DNA of 52,692 bases from a virus. The notes below the pieces were generated by a model. It was not told the DNA's origin. It saw only the letters and a list, made by a program, of their open reading frames with translations, and ran no database searches. This document shows, in pieces, positions 43,718-52,530 of the stretch. The translations under genes and the position numbers were made by a program. Positions within the stretch are counted from its first letter, which is position 1; every line of letters begins with the position of its first letter. Location of the stretch: IMG/VR virus record IMGVR_UViG_3300010885_044795, positions 1 to 52,692 of that record. The stretch is one strand, 5' to 3'.

Positions 43718-43725
43718 CATAAATA
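43718..43725 (+). promoter_or_regulatory. T4-type late promoter candidate for the tape-measure gene
   Basis: CATAAATA, one mismatch from TATAAATA, 45 bases before the ATG at 43771, in the gap between the divergent gp26-like and tape-measure genes. Confidence 0.4.
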
Positions 43726-43770
43726 ATATTTGACAAGTTATTTACAGTTTAGAATTTTTAGGTAAAATTA

Positions 43771-46116
43771 ATGACAGAAATAAGTGACGTAGAATTAGAA
43801 AATTTTAACAATGCTATAAAAGACGTTAATACTCGTTATGGCGACTTGAATAGTTTGTTAAAAACTATGAACGCTTATACAACATCAGGTATAAATGACA
43901 AAAAAGAAGAACGTGAACTATTTCGTCGTATTATACGAGAAAGAAAAATAGAAGAAAAAGAAATACTTGAATCACGTCGTAGGGGTACAATCACTGCAAA
44001 ACAAGCAGATATTGCGCTTAAAAAGTTAAATCAAGATATTTCGGAAGTAATTCCTGATAATTTGCAAGGTGAATTTAAGAAAGTTATCGAAGTCTCACGT
44101 ATTTTGGTAAAGCGTGAAGCAGATTTTGCTGATGCTGTTAAAGTAACAACACCAACTATTAAATTTATGGGTTCTACTGCTGGAATAGCTGGCAATAGTT
44201 TAAAAGGTTTTGTTGATAGTTTTACAAAAGGTGGCAGCGATATAAGTGCAGCTACAAGTTTTACAAGTATTGCCTTAAATGTCGTTGCCGATACAACGAA
44301 AGCCACTGGTGATGCGTTAAAAGAAACAGGTAGTGCCGTAAGCGGTTTGGGTAATACTACATCCAAAGCTGGCAAGGCAATGAAAATATTTGGCGGCGCA
44401 CTTGAAGTAGGTGGCTTTGTATTAAGTTTCTTTGGCAAAGGTTTAAGTGAACTCGCCAAATCTGCAATACCAATTTTAAATGCAGAATTAGAAAAAACGT
44501 TTAACTCATTTTTACAAATCAGTGCTAGTGGTGCTATTTTTACTAATGGTTTAAATGGTATGATTAATAGTGCTACAGCATCATATCTTACACTAGATGA
44601 ATTTAGTGATGTTATTAAATCAAACAGTGAAATTTTAGCCAAATCTGGTTTAGGTGTAGCTGCAGCCGCCACACAAATAGGTAATGTAAGTATAGCACTT
44701 CGCCGTGGCGGACTTGACAGACAACTTTACAATTTAGGTTTTACATATAAAGAACAAGCTGAATTGGTTGCTGAAACTATGGCACTTATGCGCCAAAGTG
44801 GTGGCAGACTAACGGCAAGTGATGCAGTTGTTGCAGAACAAACTCAAAAGTATGCAGAAAATCTACGTATTATTGCTTCTATTACTGGTGAAGATGCAAA
44901 ATCTAAAATAAAAGCTGCACAAGAAGCTGCAAATGAATTAGCATTTCAACAAAAATTAGCTGGAATGGATGAAACTACTCGTGCAGGCACTATAGAAGCT
45001 ATGGCTAGTATGAGTGATATACAACGCAAAGCCTTTATGGAACAAGTTGTATTTGGCACACAGATTACACGTGAAACTGCTTATGCTGTTAATAATATAG
45101 CTGGTTTAGGTGAAAGTGTAAATGCCTATGTTCAAGCATTTAATGATAGAACTATAAGTGCACAAAAAAGTTTAGAAATACAAAATCAATTTGGTGGCAC
45201 TATTAAAAATGCACTACTTCAAGAACAAGACCTTGCACGTGCTGGCATGGCTAATATTGATGTTGCTAAAAGTTTAACTGATGCCTTTGGTAAAGAACTA
45301 CAATTCCGTAATAAATTTACTGAAGATGCAACTGCGGCTGCTGCTCGTAATGTTACGGCGATTGAAGAAGGTGGTGGTGGAAAATTACAAAAATCAATGT
45401 TTGATGCAGCAGAAGCTGCTCGTGATTTAAAAATAGCAATTCAAAGTGAATTGCTTGGTAAAGAGGGTGCTATTTTTTCATATGCAAGCGTTGTAAAAGA
45501 AGCAAATCAAACAATTCTTGATGCAATCAAAGCGTTGAAAAAAGAAAAAGGAATACCTGAAAGTGGAAGTAATACTACAACAGAAAATCAAACATTTTTG
45601 GGACCATATTTTAAACAGTTAGGTGAAACTTTTGCTTGGTTGAAAGAAAACCAAGCTATAAGCAAAGGTTTATATGGAGGTGCAGCAGCAGCACAACTGA
45701 CAGCGGCATTAACCGCACCAGCGGCTGTTTCTGGAATTGGTGCCGCTGCGCCTGTAAGTGCAGGGACAGTTGCTGCAGTTCTAGGTGGAGCAGGTTTTGT
45801 AGCAAGTTTATTTGGCTATGCAGATGGTGGTATTGCAAGTGGACCTACAAGTGGATATTTGGCAAAACTACATGGAACAGAAGCAGTATTGCCACCAGAT
45901 TTAACAGATATGTTGGTAAGTTCTGCAACAACGTCATCACCAGCACAAATTGTTGAAGCATATAATAATTTACAATCAACCACAAATCAACACCTTAATG
46001 CAACACAAGATACAAATGAATTGTTATCAATGCTTAATGAAAAATTTAGAGACATGATCGAACTCATGGATGATGTTGCTGGTAATACACAACGCACTGC
46101 TGCACGTGTTGCATAA
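43771..46116 (+). CDS. Tail tape measure protein
   Basis: 781 residues, Ala/Ser/Lys-rich and mainly helical. The C-terminus FGYADGGIASGPTSGYLAKL then HGTEAVLPPDL is the classic end motif of tape measure proteins (DGGxxxGP...HGTEAV). Hydrophobic segments at about 203-225 (MKIFGGALEVGGFVLSFFGK) and 650-690 fit membrane insertion during DNA delivery. Helical N-terminus (KKEERELFRRIIRERKIEEK). It is the functional counterpart of T4 gp29 (590 residues). At about 1.5 angstrom per residue it would specify a tail near 115 nm (rule of thumb). Neighbours are the gp26-like/chaperone pair (divergent) and the portal gene. Confidence 0.85.
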   Translation: MTEISDVELENFNNAIKDVNTRYGDLNSLLKTMNAYTTSGINDKKEERELFRRIIRERKIEEKEILESRRRGTITAKQADIALKKLNQDISEVIPDNLQGEFKKVIEVSRILVKREADFADAVKVTTPTIKFMGSTAGIAGNSLKGFVDSFTKGGSDISAATSFTSIALNVVADTTKATGDALKETGSAVSGLGNTTSKAGKAMKIFGGALEVGGFVLSFFGKGLSELAKSAIPILNAELEKTFNSFLQISASGAIFTNGLNGMINSATASYLTLDEFSDVIKSNSEILAKSGLGVAAAATQIGNVSIALRRGGLDRQLYNLGFTYKEQAELVAETMALMRQSGGRLTASDAVVAEQTQKYAENLRIIASITGEDAKSKIKAAQEAANELAFQQKLAGMDETTRAGTIEAMASMSDIQRKAFMEQVVFGTQITRETAYAVNNIAGLGESVNAYVQAFNDRTISAQKSLEIQNQFGGTIKNALLQEQDLARAGMANIDVAKSLTDAFGKELQFRNKFTEDATAAAARNVTAIEEGGGGKLQKSMFDAAEAARDLKIAIQSELLGKEGAIFSYASVVKEANQTILDAIKALKKEKGIPESGSNTTTENQTFLGPYFKQLGETFAWLKENQAISKGLYGGAAAAQLTAALTAPAAVSGIGAAAPVSAGTVAAVLGGAGFVASLFGYADGGIASGPTSGYLAKLHGTEAVLPPDLTDMLVSSATTSSPAQIVEAYNNLQSTTNQHLNATQDTNELLSMLNEKFRDMIELMDDVAGNTQRTAARVA

Positions 46117-46138
46117 TTATTAAAACCGCACATTTGTC

Positions 46139-46146
46139 TATAAATA
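46139..46146 (+). promoter_or_regulatory. Perfect T4-type late promoter upstream of the portal gene
   Basis: TATAAATA, identical to the T4 late consensus, 19 bases before the gp20 ATG. An AAGGA ribosome site lies between. It is the best late-promoter match in the window. Confidence 0.7.
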
Positions 46147-46165
46147 TTCTACAAGGATTTCACAT

Positions 46166-47953
46166 ATGGGTTGGAAAAAGCATTGGCGTATCGTAAGTGA
46201 TGGTGCATATAGCCCTGTAAACGGTAGCGTAACAGACTATAGCAGCTATAACTATCTTGGTTCTCAAGCAAACGCAGCATATCGTAACTATCAAAGCATG
46301 TTACCAGATGTGTATAGTGGTCACCCTAATCGTATTGACCGTTATACTCAATATGAGAACATGGATTTAGATAGTGAAGCTAACAGTGCAATGGATATTC
46401 TAGCAGAGTTTTGCACTCAAATGAGTGAAGAAACTAAAACTCCTTTTAATATTCAGTTTAATGAAGAAGCAACTGAAAATGAAATCATGATTCTTAAAGA
46501 ACAACTTAAGTCTTGGTGCAAACTACAAGATTTTGAACAACGTATCTTTAAGATGTTCCGTAATACACTAAAATATGGCGATCAAGTATTCGTGCGTGAT
46601 CCAGAAACCTACAAGTGGTTCTGGACTGAAATGAATCGTGTAAGCAAGGTTATTGTTAACGAAAGTAAGGGCAAAGAACCTGAAATTTATTATATTCGTG
46701 ACCTAAATCCTAACTTACAAAACTCTACAATTACACGTCCACCAGGTCCAAATGACAGTTATGCCTTTGCTCCTTATATGGGTGGTAGTCGTTCTTATAC
46801 AGCAGGTGGTGAAGTATTTTCACCGAATACACGTTTTGGTGCTGGTAATAATGAGTTCCCTGTCGGTGCAGAACATATTGTTCACTTAAGTTTAACAGAA
46901 GGTTTGGATGTTTGCTGGCCGTTTGGCGTTAGTATTCTTGAAAGTATCTTTAAAGTATTCAAGCAAAAAGAATTGTTAGAAGATGCAATTCTAATCTATC
47001 GCATTAGTCGTGCACCAGAGCGCCGTATCTTTAAGATTGACGTTGGTAATATGCCAGCACACCTTGCTATGCAATTTGTTGAACGTGTTAAGAACGAAAT
47101 CAATCAACGTCGTATTCCTACACAAAGTGGTGGTGGTAGTAATCTAATGGACGCCAGTTATAATCCAATGAGCATGAACGAAGATTTCTTCTTTCCTGTA
47201 ACTGCCGAAGGTCGTGGCAGCGATGTTACTACACTAGCTGCAGGTCAAAATCTTGGTGAAATTGATGATTTGCGTTATTTCCAAAACAAGATGTATCGTT
47301 CACTTCGTATTCCAAGTAGCTATCTTCCAACTGGTCCAGAAGACAGTGACCGTGCATTTACTGATGGTAAAGTAACTACTGCTCTTATTCAAGAGCATCG
47401 TTTTAACGAATACTGCAAGAGATTACAAAAGTATATAAGTCCAAAATTTGATCTTGAGTTTAAGATGTATCTTAAGCATAAAGGTTTTAACCTTGATAAC
47501 AGTCTATTTGAATTGCGTTTCACTGAACCACAGAACTTCGCTGCTTACCGTGAAACTGAATTAAATTCAACTCGTATTACTGCATTTACACAAATAAATC
47601 AAACAGATTACCTTTCAAAACGTTTCATGTTAAAGAAATATCTTGGATTAAGTGATATGGAATTAGCTGAAAATGATAGAATGTGGCACGAAGAACGTGG
47701 CACAGATCAGCCAAAAACTGATATCCAAGGTTCTGATCTACGTAGTGTTGGAGTTACGCCTGGTGCTATAAGCACTGACCTTGAAACTGTAAGCGATATA
47801 CAAGCAGCAGAACAAGGTGGTGGATTTGGCGGACCAGGCACACCGCCTATTGGTGGTGAAGTTGGTGCTGCTGGTGTTCCAAGCCCAACAGGTGGTGCTG
47901 GTGGCGGTGCGGCAGGTGGTGCAACTGCTGGTGCTGCTCTTGGTGGTGCATAA
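46166..47953 (+). CDS. gp20: Portal vertex protein gp20
   Basis: 595 residues (T4: 524). Family sequence is clear: YRNYQSMLPDVYSGHPNRID, YENMDLDSEANSAMDILAEF, FRNTLKYGDQVFVRDPET, DVCWPFGVSILESIFKVFKQ, DAILIYRISRAPERRIFKID then VGNMPA, and YFQNKMYRSLRIPSSYLP. Twelve copies form the DNA gateway at the capsid vertex and nucleate prohead assembly. The C-terminal ~70 residues are an Ala/Gly/Pro-rich tail (GGAGGGAAGGATAGAALGGA) not found in T4. It has AAGGA upstream and a TATAAATA late promoter. Confidence 0.97.
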   Translation: MGWKKHWRIVSDGAYSPVNGSVTDYSSYNYLGSQANAAYRNYQSMLPDVYSGHPNRIDRYTQYENMDLDSEANSAMDILAEFCTQMSEETKTPFNIQFNEEATENEIMILKEQLKSWCKLQDFEQRIFKMFRNTLKYGDQVFVRDPETYKWFWTEMNRVSKVIVNESKGKEPEIYYIRDLNPNLQNSTITRPPGPNDSYAFAPYMGGSRSYTAGGEVFSPNTRFGAGNNEFPVGAEHIVHLSLTEGLDVCWPFGVSILESIFKVFKQKELLEDAILIYRISRAPERRIFKIDVGNMPAHLAMQFVERVKNEINQRRIPTQSGGGSNLMDASYNPMSMNEDFFFPVTAEGRGSDVTTLAAGQNLGEIDDLRYFQNKMYRSLRIPSSYLPTGPEDSDRAFTDGKVTTALIQEHRFNEYCKRLQKYISPKFDLEFKMYLKHKGFNLDNSLFELRFTEPQNFAAYRETELNSTRITAFTQINQTDYLSKRFMLKKYLGLSDMELAENDRMWHEERGTDQPKTDIQGSDLRSVGVTPGAISTDLETVSDIQAAEQGGGFGGPGTPPIGGEVGAAGVPSPTGGAGGGAAGGATAGAALGGA

Positions 47954-47977
47954 ACCTAAATAAAAAGTGGAGCAGTT

Positions 47978-48202
47978 ATGTTTTTGAATGAAATGTTTAA
48001 TGCAGATAATGGAGCCTTTCAAGATTTATCACGTGATGATAGCGTGAATAAAATTCATGATTTGCGTAAAACACGTTTAACACTTGCTCAAATCAACCAA
48101 TTACGTAAGATGAACGACCAACGCACAGTCGAATTTGTTGAAAAAATTAAATTAGTGCGTCAACAATATGGTGCGCCTGCTGGCGGTCAACCAGGTTTGT
48201 AA
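47978..48202 (+). CDS. Small conserved protein between portal and core genes
   Basis: 74 residues, with a charged helical middle (DLRKTRLTLAQINQLRKMND) followed by VEFVEKIKLVRQQY and a Gly/Pro tail. In T4 the small prohead core proteins gp67 and gp68 lie between gp20 and gp21, so a core role is likely by position. I do not see direct similarity. GGAG lies seven bases before the ATG. CCTAAATA (47955-47962), two mismatches from the late consensus, is a weak promoter candidate. Confidence 0.6.
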   Translation: MFLNEMFNADNGAFQDLSRDDSVNKIHDLRKTRLTLAQINQLRKMNDQRTVEFVEKIKLVRQQYGAPAGGQPGL

Positions 48203-48263
48203 TTCACAAATATTTCAAAAAACTGTAAAATTAGGCTATTTGAGGCACTATTTAAATCCATAG

Positions 48264-48271
48264 TTTAAATA
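48264..48271 (+). promoter_or_regulatory. Late promoter candidate inside an inverted repeat
   Basis: TTTAAATA, one mismatch from TATAAATA, 35 bases before the ATG at 48307. It is the right arm of a perfect 8-base inverted repeat with TATTTAAA at 48249-48256. Two TATAAT-like boxes follow at 48270 and 48283. AGGAG lies before the ATG. Confidence 0.4.
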
Positions 48272-48306
48272 TAATCACAGGATATAATTCCACAGGAGTT
48301 TTTTAT

Positions 48307-49173
48307 ATGCGTAGTCAGTACGAACAACTTATTGAATACATCATTAATGATGAACAGGACAAGGCAAAGGAATTATTCCACAACCTTGTTGTATCTAAAA
48401 GCCGTGATATCTACAACGAAATCGTTGCAGAAGAAATGGATGAAGAAATTGAAGAAACCGAAGACATGGAAGAAAACTATGACCATGACATGGACGAAGC
48501 TGGCGATGACATGAGCATGGACCAGACTGACGACATGATGCAAGATATTGAAGCAGATCATGACGGTATGGACAGTTCAGATGACGAAATGGGCATGGAC
48601 AGCGATGACATGGACATGGGTGACCATGATGAAGCTGGTGAAGGCGATGTTGAAGATCGTGTTATGGACCTTGAAGATGCGCTTGACGAACTCAAGGCTG
48701 AGTTTGAAAAGTTGATGTCACAAGAAGCAAATGAGCCAGAACATCAAGATCACGCTGAAGAAGGCGTTGTTCGTGAATACGTTGAAAAGGTTGGTGAGTT
48801 CTACAAAGGCGAGTTTGGTGCTGCACCAAATGGTAAGCCAGTAGGCGCAGGAACTGGTGAATTTGTAAAGACTGGTGAAACAAATCCAAAGAGCGTTGTT
48901 GCTGGCAAGAACGACATGGGTGGCACTTCAAAGAATCTTGCACAAAGTTTCCGTAACGAAGACCCAGATGGCAAGGCTTACAAGGCTCCAAGTAATGAAT
49001 ATACTAAGGGTCGTGGTGAACTAAAGGCTGGCTCAGGCAAGTTCCTCAATGCACCAGGTCAAGATGCTGGTAAGAAAGGTTTCTCAAATGCTAAGAAGCC
49101 ACAAAGTGCAGAAGGCAAGTTTGCAACTGGCGGTGGTCCAAACGTAAACAAGAAGAGCAATCTTCCAAAGTAA
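48307..49173 (+). CDS. Acidic prohead core/scaffold protein
   Basis: 288 residues in two contrasting halves. Residues 1-40 are a helix (YEQLIEYIINDEQDKAKELF then HNLVVSKSRDIYNEIV). Residues ~40-150 are extremely acidic, rich in Asp, Glu and Met (EEIEETEDMEEN, MGMDSDDMDMGDHDEAG). Residues ~165-288 are Gly/Lys/Asn-rich and basic, ending NVNKKSNLPK. Position before the protease matches T4 prohead core proteins (gp67/gp68), which are internal and cleaved during maturation. A homologue by name is not recognised. Charge segregation suggests a core that holds space for DNA or binds capsid internally. Confidence 0.6.
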   Translation: MRSQYEQLIEYIINDEQDKAKELFHNLVVSKSRDIYNEIVAEEMDEEIEETEDMEENYDHDMDEAGDDMSMDQTDDMMQDIEADHDGMDSSDDEMGMDSDDMDMGDHDEAGEGDVEDRVMDLEDALDELKAEFEKLMSQEANEPEHQDHAEEGVVREYVEKVGEFYKGEFGAAPNGKPVGAGTGEFVKTGETNPKSVVAGKNDMGGTSKNLAQSFRNEDPDGKAYKAPSNEYTKGRGELKAGSGKFLNAPGQDAGKKGFSNAKKPQSAEGKFATGGGPNVNKKSNLPK

Positions 49174-49182
49174 GGAATTGTA

Positions 49183-49809
49183 ATGAATAATTTGCTTATT
49201 GAAAATCTTAGTTACGATCAAGCAAAAATGGAAATGACCCATAGCGATGAAGGTAAAAACCTTTATCTTAAGGGTATCTGCATCCAAGGTGGTGTGAAGA
49301 ACGCTAATCAACGTGTTTATCCTATCACTGAAATTAATCGTGCTATTGATACACTTAATAAGCAAATTAAGACAGGTTATAGTGTGTTGGGTGAAGTAGA
49401 TCACCCAACCAACCTACGCATTAACCTTGACCGTGTAAGTCATATGATTACAGAAATGTGGTTAGATGGACCAAATGGTTATGGGAAAATGAAGATTTTG
49501 CCTACACCAATGGGCAATTTAGTTCGCACCATGTTAGAAAGTGGTGTAAAACTAGGAGTAAGTAGTCGTGGAAGTGGTAATGTAAACGAAAACGACGGTG
49601 CAGTAAGCGATTTTGATATCGTTACTGTTGATATTGTAGCACAACCAAGTGCACCAAATGCCTATCCTACAGCAGTCTATGAAGGACTCATGAATATGAA
49701 GGGTGGTCATCGTATCTTGGAAATGGCTAAAGAATTAAATCAAGATCAACGAGTTCAGAAATACTTGCAACACGAAGTTGCCAAGTTTATCTCTGAATTA
49801 AAGATATAA
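49183..49809 (+). CDS. gp21: Prohead maturation protease gp21
   Basis: 208 residues (T4: 212). Serine protease of the herpesvirus-assemblin-like class. Catalytic candidates are H74 in LGEVDHPTN and S127/S128 in KLGVSSRGSG, with D150 and PSAPNA following. NANQRVYP near residue 41 is also family-typical. It cleaves scaffold, core and capsid proteins after an LxE/IxE-type site. It lies between the acidic core gene and scaffold gene, with AAGGA before the ATG. The order core-21-22-23 is as in T4. Confidence 0.95.
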   Translation: MNNLLIENLSYDQAKMEMTHSDEGKNLYLKGICIQGGVKNANQRVYPITEINRAIDTLNKQIKTGYSVLGEVDHPTNLRINLDRVSHMITEMWLDGPNGYGKMKILPTPMGNLVRTMLESGVKLGVSSRGSGNVNENDGAVSDFDIVTVDIVAQPSAPNAYPTAVYEGLMNMKGGHRILEMAKELNQDQRVQKYLQHEVAKFISELKI

Positions 49810-49824
49810 GTTCAGGAGAAATTA

Positions 49825-50922
49825 ATGTTCGAAGCTCTAAAACCATTACTTGAAAGCGGACTACTGAACGAAGATACCCGCAAGCAACTTGAAGAAGCAT
49901 GGAATGTAAAACTTGAAGAAGCTCGTGGCGAAATTCGTAATGAAATCCGTGAAGAAATGGCTAGTCGTTATGAACACGACCGTGCTAATATGGTTGAGGC
50001 TCTGGACAAGATGGTTAACGAATCACTTACAGACGAATTGTCAAAAATTCGTGCCGAACGTGAAATGGTTAGCGAAGACCGTGTAAAGTTCACACAACAA
50101 ATGATGAACAAAGCTAAGAATTTTGATTCTTACTTAAGTGAATCACTTGCTCGTGAAGTTGCTGAACTTCGTAGTGATCGTGCCAATATGCATAAGGCAA
50201 TTTCAAAGTTAGAAGCATTCGTTGCTGAAAACCTACAAAATGAAATTGCAGAATTTGCACATGACAAGGCTGATCTTGCTCGCACCAAGGTTGCAGTAGT
50301 AACCGAAGGTCGTAAGAAACTTGAAACACTTCGTGATAGTTTCGTTAAGAAAGCAAGTGCACTTGTAGAAGGTACAGTTACAAATCATCTACGTACAGAA
50401 TTAAATCAACTCAAAACAGATATTCAGGAAGCCAAGGAAAATAACTTCGGTCGTAAGATTTTTGAAGCCTTTGCTACTGAGTTTGGCGCAAGCTACCTTA
50501 ATGAACGTGCAGACATCAAGAAACTTACTGGTAAGATTGAGTTAATGGCTCGTCAAATCAGCGAAGCTCGTGATGCTCAAGAACGTGCGTTGACTGAAGT
50601 TAAGGCAAAAGAAGTAGAAATCCGTAAAATCAATGAATCAATTGCTCGTAACGGAAAGCTCAATGAATTGCTAGGACCACTTAGCAAGGACAAAGCCGCT
50701 GTGATGTCACAACTGCTGGAATCAGTACCAACAGATAAACTAGACGCAGCATACAAAAAGTACTTAAACCCAGTAATGGAAGGCAACACTCCAAAGATGG
50801 ATGCTACAAAGCAAACTATCGTTGAGAGCAAGAAAGAAGTTACAGGTGATCGTGCTGTTAAAACAGAACAGAAAGAATCTTCAAACATTATTGAAATGAA
50901 GCGTCTTGCTGGTCTAAAGTGA
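49825..50922 (+). CDS. gp22: Prohead scaffold protein gp22
   Basis: 365 residues (T4: 269), almost entirely charged coiled coil (LEEARGEIRNEIREEMASRY, SLAREVAELRSDRANMHKAI). Conserved gp22-like features are the N-terminal LLESGLLNEDTRKQLEEAW and a C-terminal PVMEGN followed by a short basic tail. It forms the prohead core on which gp23 assembles and is later destroyed by gp21. AGGAG lies before the start. It sits between the protease and major capsid genes, as in T4. Confidence 0.92.
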   Translation: MFEALKPLLESGLLNEDTRKQLEEAWNVKLEEARGEIRNEIREEMASRYEHDRANMVEALDKMVNESLTDELSKIRAEREMVSEDRVKFTQQMMNKAKNFDSYLSESLAREVAELRSDRANMHKAISKLEAFVAENLQNEIAEFAHDKADLARTKVAVVTEGRKKLETLRDSFVKKASALVEGTVTNHLRTELNQLKTDIQEAKENNFGRKIFEAFATEFGASYLNERADIKKLTGKIELMARQISEARDAQERALTEVKAKEVEIRKINESIARNGKLNELLGPLSKDKAAVMSQLLESVPTDKLDAAYKKYLNPVMEGNTPKMDATKQTIVESKKEVTGDRAVKTEQKESSNIIEMKRLAGLK

Positions 50923-50946
50923 TAAATTTAAATTGGAGAAGACCCT

Positions 50947-52146
50947 ATGTCACAAGAATTAATTGAAAGTCGTTGGGACGAAACCAAGACAGCCCTGTTG
51001 GAAGGTCTAAGCGGTAATCGTCGTACAACAATGAGCATGGTGCTCGAAAATACTAAAAGGTATCTTAGTGAAAGCGCAACAGCAGGTGGAACTGCTTCTG
51101 GTAACATTGCAACACTTAACCGTGTTATTCTACCTGTTATCCGTCGTGTTATGCCTACTGTTATTGCAAACGAAATCGTTGGTGTTCAGCCAATGACTGG
51201 ACCTGTTGCACAGATTCACACTCTACGTGTTCGTTATGCTGAAACATTTACATCATCTGCAAGCGGTCAAGCTGGTACTGACGTAAACCTAAATGATGAA
51301 GCACTTTCACCATTTAAGATTGCAAGTGGTTATTCTGGAACTGCACCAGGTGTTAGCAGCACTGACGGTAAGGCTGGTTTCACTGCTGCTATGGAAGGTA
51401 CACCAGGTCGTAAGCTCAATGTTCAAATCCTAAAGCAACCTGTTGAAGCAAAGACTCGTAAGTTAAGCGCACGCTGGACTTTTGAAGCTGCGCAAGACGC
51501 ACAGGCTATGCATGGTCTTGACATTGAAGCAGAAATCATGGCTGCTCTTGCACAAGAAATCACTGCTGAAATTGATCAGGAAATTCTATACAGCCTACGT
51601 TCATTAGCTGCACAAGAATTTACTTTCAACCAAGCTACTGTTTCTGGTACTGCAACATTCGTTGGTGACGAACATGCTGCTCTAGCTGTTCTTATCAACC
51701 GTGCTGCTAACCTTATTGCACAACGCACTCGTCGTGGTGCAGGTAACTGGGCTGTTGTTTCGAGTGCTGCATTGACTGTTCTTCAGTCTGCAACTACTTC
51801 AGCATTTGCTCGTACTACTGAAGGTGCTTTTGAAGCTCCAACAAACACTAAGTTCGTTGGCACTCTCAACGGTGCAATGCGCATTTATGTTGACTCATAT
51901 GCAGATGATACTATTCCTGTTCTAGTTGGTTATAAGGGTACAAGCGAAGCAGATGCTGCTGCGTTCTATTGCCCATATATTCCTCTAATGAGCAGTGGTG
52001 TTATCCTTGATCCAACTACATTCGAACCAGTAGTTGGCTTCATGACTCGTTATGGTTATGTAGAACTCACTAACGTAGCAAGCAGCTTCGGTAACGCAGC
52101 TGACTACCTAAGTGAAATCAACGTAAGCAACCTTTCATTCCAGTAA
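50947..52146 (+). CDS. gp23: Major capsid protein gp23
   Basis: 399 residues (T4: 521). gp23 hallmarks: IATLNRVILPVIRRVMPTVI then ANEIVGVQPMTGPVAQIHTL; LSARWTFEAAQDAQAMHGLD; IDQEILYSLRS; GAGNWAVVSSAALTVLQS; and a C-terminal MTRYGYVELTN. HK97-type fold. The N-terminal delta region (SGNRRTTMSMVLENTKRYLS) probably ends at YLSE|S (after E42), an LxE-type site for gp21. It is shorter than T4 mainly through loss of loop insertions. GGAG lies before the ATG. The gene is followed by a strong terminator. Confidence 0.97.
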   Translation: MSQELIESRWDETKTALLEGLSGNRRTTMSMVLENTKRYLSESATAGGTASGNIATLNRVILPVIRRVMPTVIANEIVGVQPMTGPVAQIHTLRVRYAETFTSSASGQAGTDVNLNDEALSPFKIASGYSGTAPGVSSTDGKAGFTAAMEGTPGRKLNVQILKQPVEAKTRKLSARWTFEAAQDAQAMHGLDIEAEIMAALAQEITAEIDQEILYSLRSLAAQEFTFNQATVSGTATFVGDEHAALAVLINRAANLIAQRTRRGAGNWAVVSSAALTVLQSATTSAFARTTEGAFEAPTNTKFVGTLNGAMRIYVDSYADDTIPVLVGYKGTSEADAAAFYCPYIPLMSSGVILDPTTFEPVVGFMTRYGYVELTNVASSFGNAADYLSEINVSNLSFQ

Positions 52147-52169
52147 GATTTACGGAATACAGAAAAAGA

Positions 52170-52195
52170 AAAAGCCCCTTTTCAGGGGCTTTTTT
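52170..52195. terminator. Bidirectional rho-independent terminator
   Basis: GCCCC (52174-52178) pairs with GGGGC (52185-52189), extended by A/T pairs on both sides, with the 6-base loop TTTTCA. It is followed by a T-run on the plus strand and by TTTTTCTTTTT on the minus strand. It ends both the gp23 operon and the convergent DUF1127 gene. Confidence 0.9.
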
Positions 52196-52218
52196 ATTTT
52201 TTAATTTTTAAAAAAAAA

Positions 52219-52380
52219 TTAACGATTAACAAAACCAGCAGCAATACGTGGAATGTCACAACGTGCAATACCGATATCAGCAAGATCACGGTTTGTAAGA
52301 TTGCTTAACTCAACAACTGTGCGACGATATCTGTTATAGTTTTCTATCTTTTTAGCTATGATTTTAACAAGGGTATTCAT
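52219..52380 (-). CDS. DUF1127 family small protein
   Basis: 53 residues, read directly from the sequence. It starts MNTLVKIIAKKIENYNRYRR and continues TVVELSNLTNRDLADIGIAR, CDIP. The (Y)RR...EL..L..R.L.DIGI.R.DI pattern is the DUF1127 (YjiS-type) domain. Such short basic proteins are abundant in alpha- and gammaproteobacteria and some bind RNA or affect its turnover. The role in a phage is unknown; altering host RNA metabolism is a guess. GGAG lies seven bases before the ATG and a near-consensus promoter lies upstream. It is convergent with gp23 and shares its terminator. Confidence 0.85.
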   Translation of the reverse strand: MNTLVKIIAKKIENYNRYRRTVVELSNLTNRDLADIGIARCDIPRIAAGFVNR

Positions 52381-52402
52381 TTAATTTCTCCAATTGATAT
52401 GC

Positions 52403-52431
52403 ATTATACGCATATATTTATTGCAGTGCAA
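52403..52431 (-). promoter_or_regulatory. Sigma70-type promoter for the DUF1127 gene
   Basis: On the minus strand TTGCAC (52431-52426), 17-base spacer, perfect TATAAT (52408-52403), then about 22 bases with GGAG to the ATG. AATAAATA occurs within the spacer (52415-52422) and again upstream (52432-52439). TTGCAGTGCAA (52421-52431) and ACTGCAGT (52442-52449) are small palindromes at and just beyond the -35. Confidence 0.65.
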
Positions 52432-52530
52432 TATTTATTTTACTGCAGTGTAGAAATACCTGATATGCAGATTTGTTATGGGTTCTTAAACAATACTTTT
52501 ATGGTAAATATAAGATATTAGGATATAAGC

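Noticed and set aside
43707-43736. TTG start for the gp26-like gene at 43736
   Set aside because: There is no ribosome site, and it adds ten residues before the usual N-terminus. ATG at 43706 or 43703 fits better.
44031-44672. 213-residue minus-strand frame
   Set aside because: It is antisense to the tape-measure gene, with low-complexity Leu/Pro/Ala sequence and no promoter or ribosome site.
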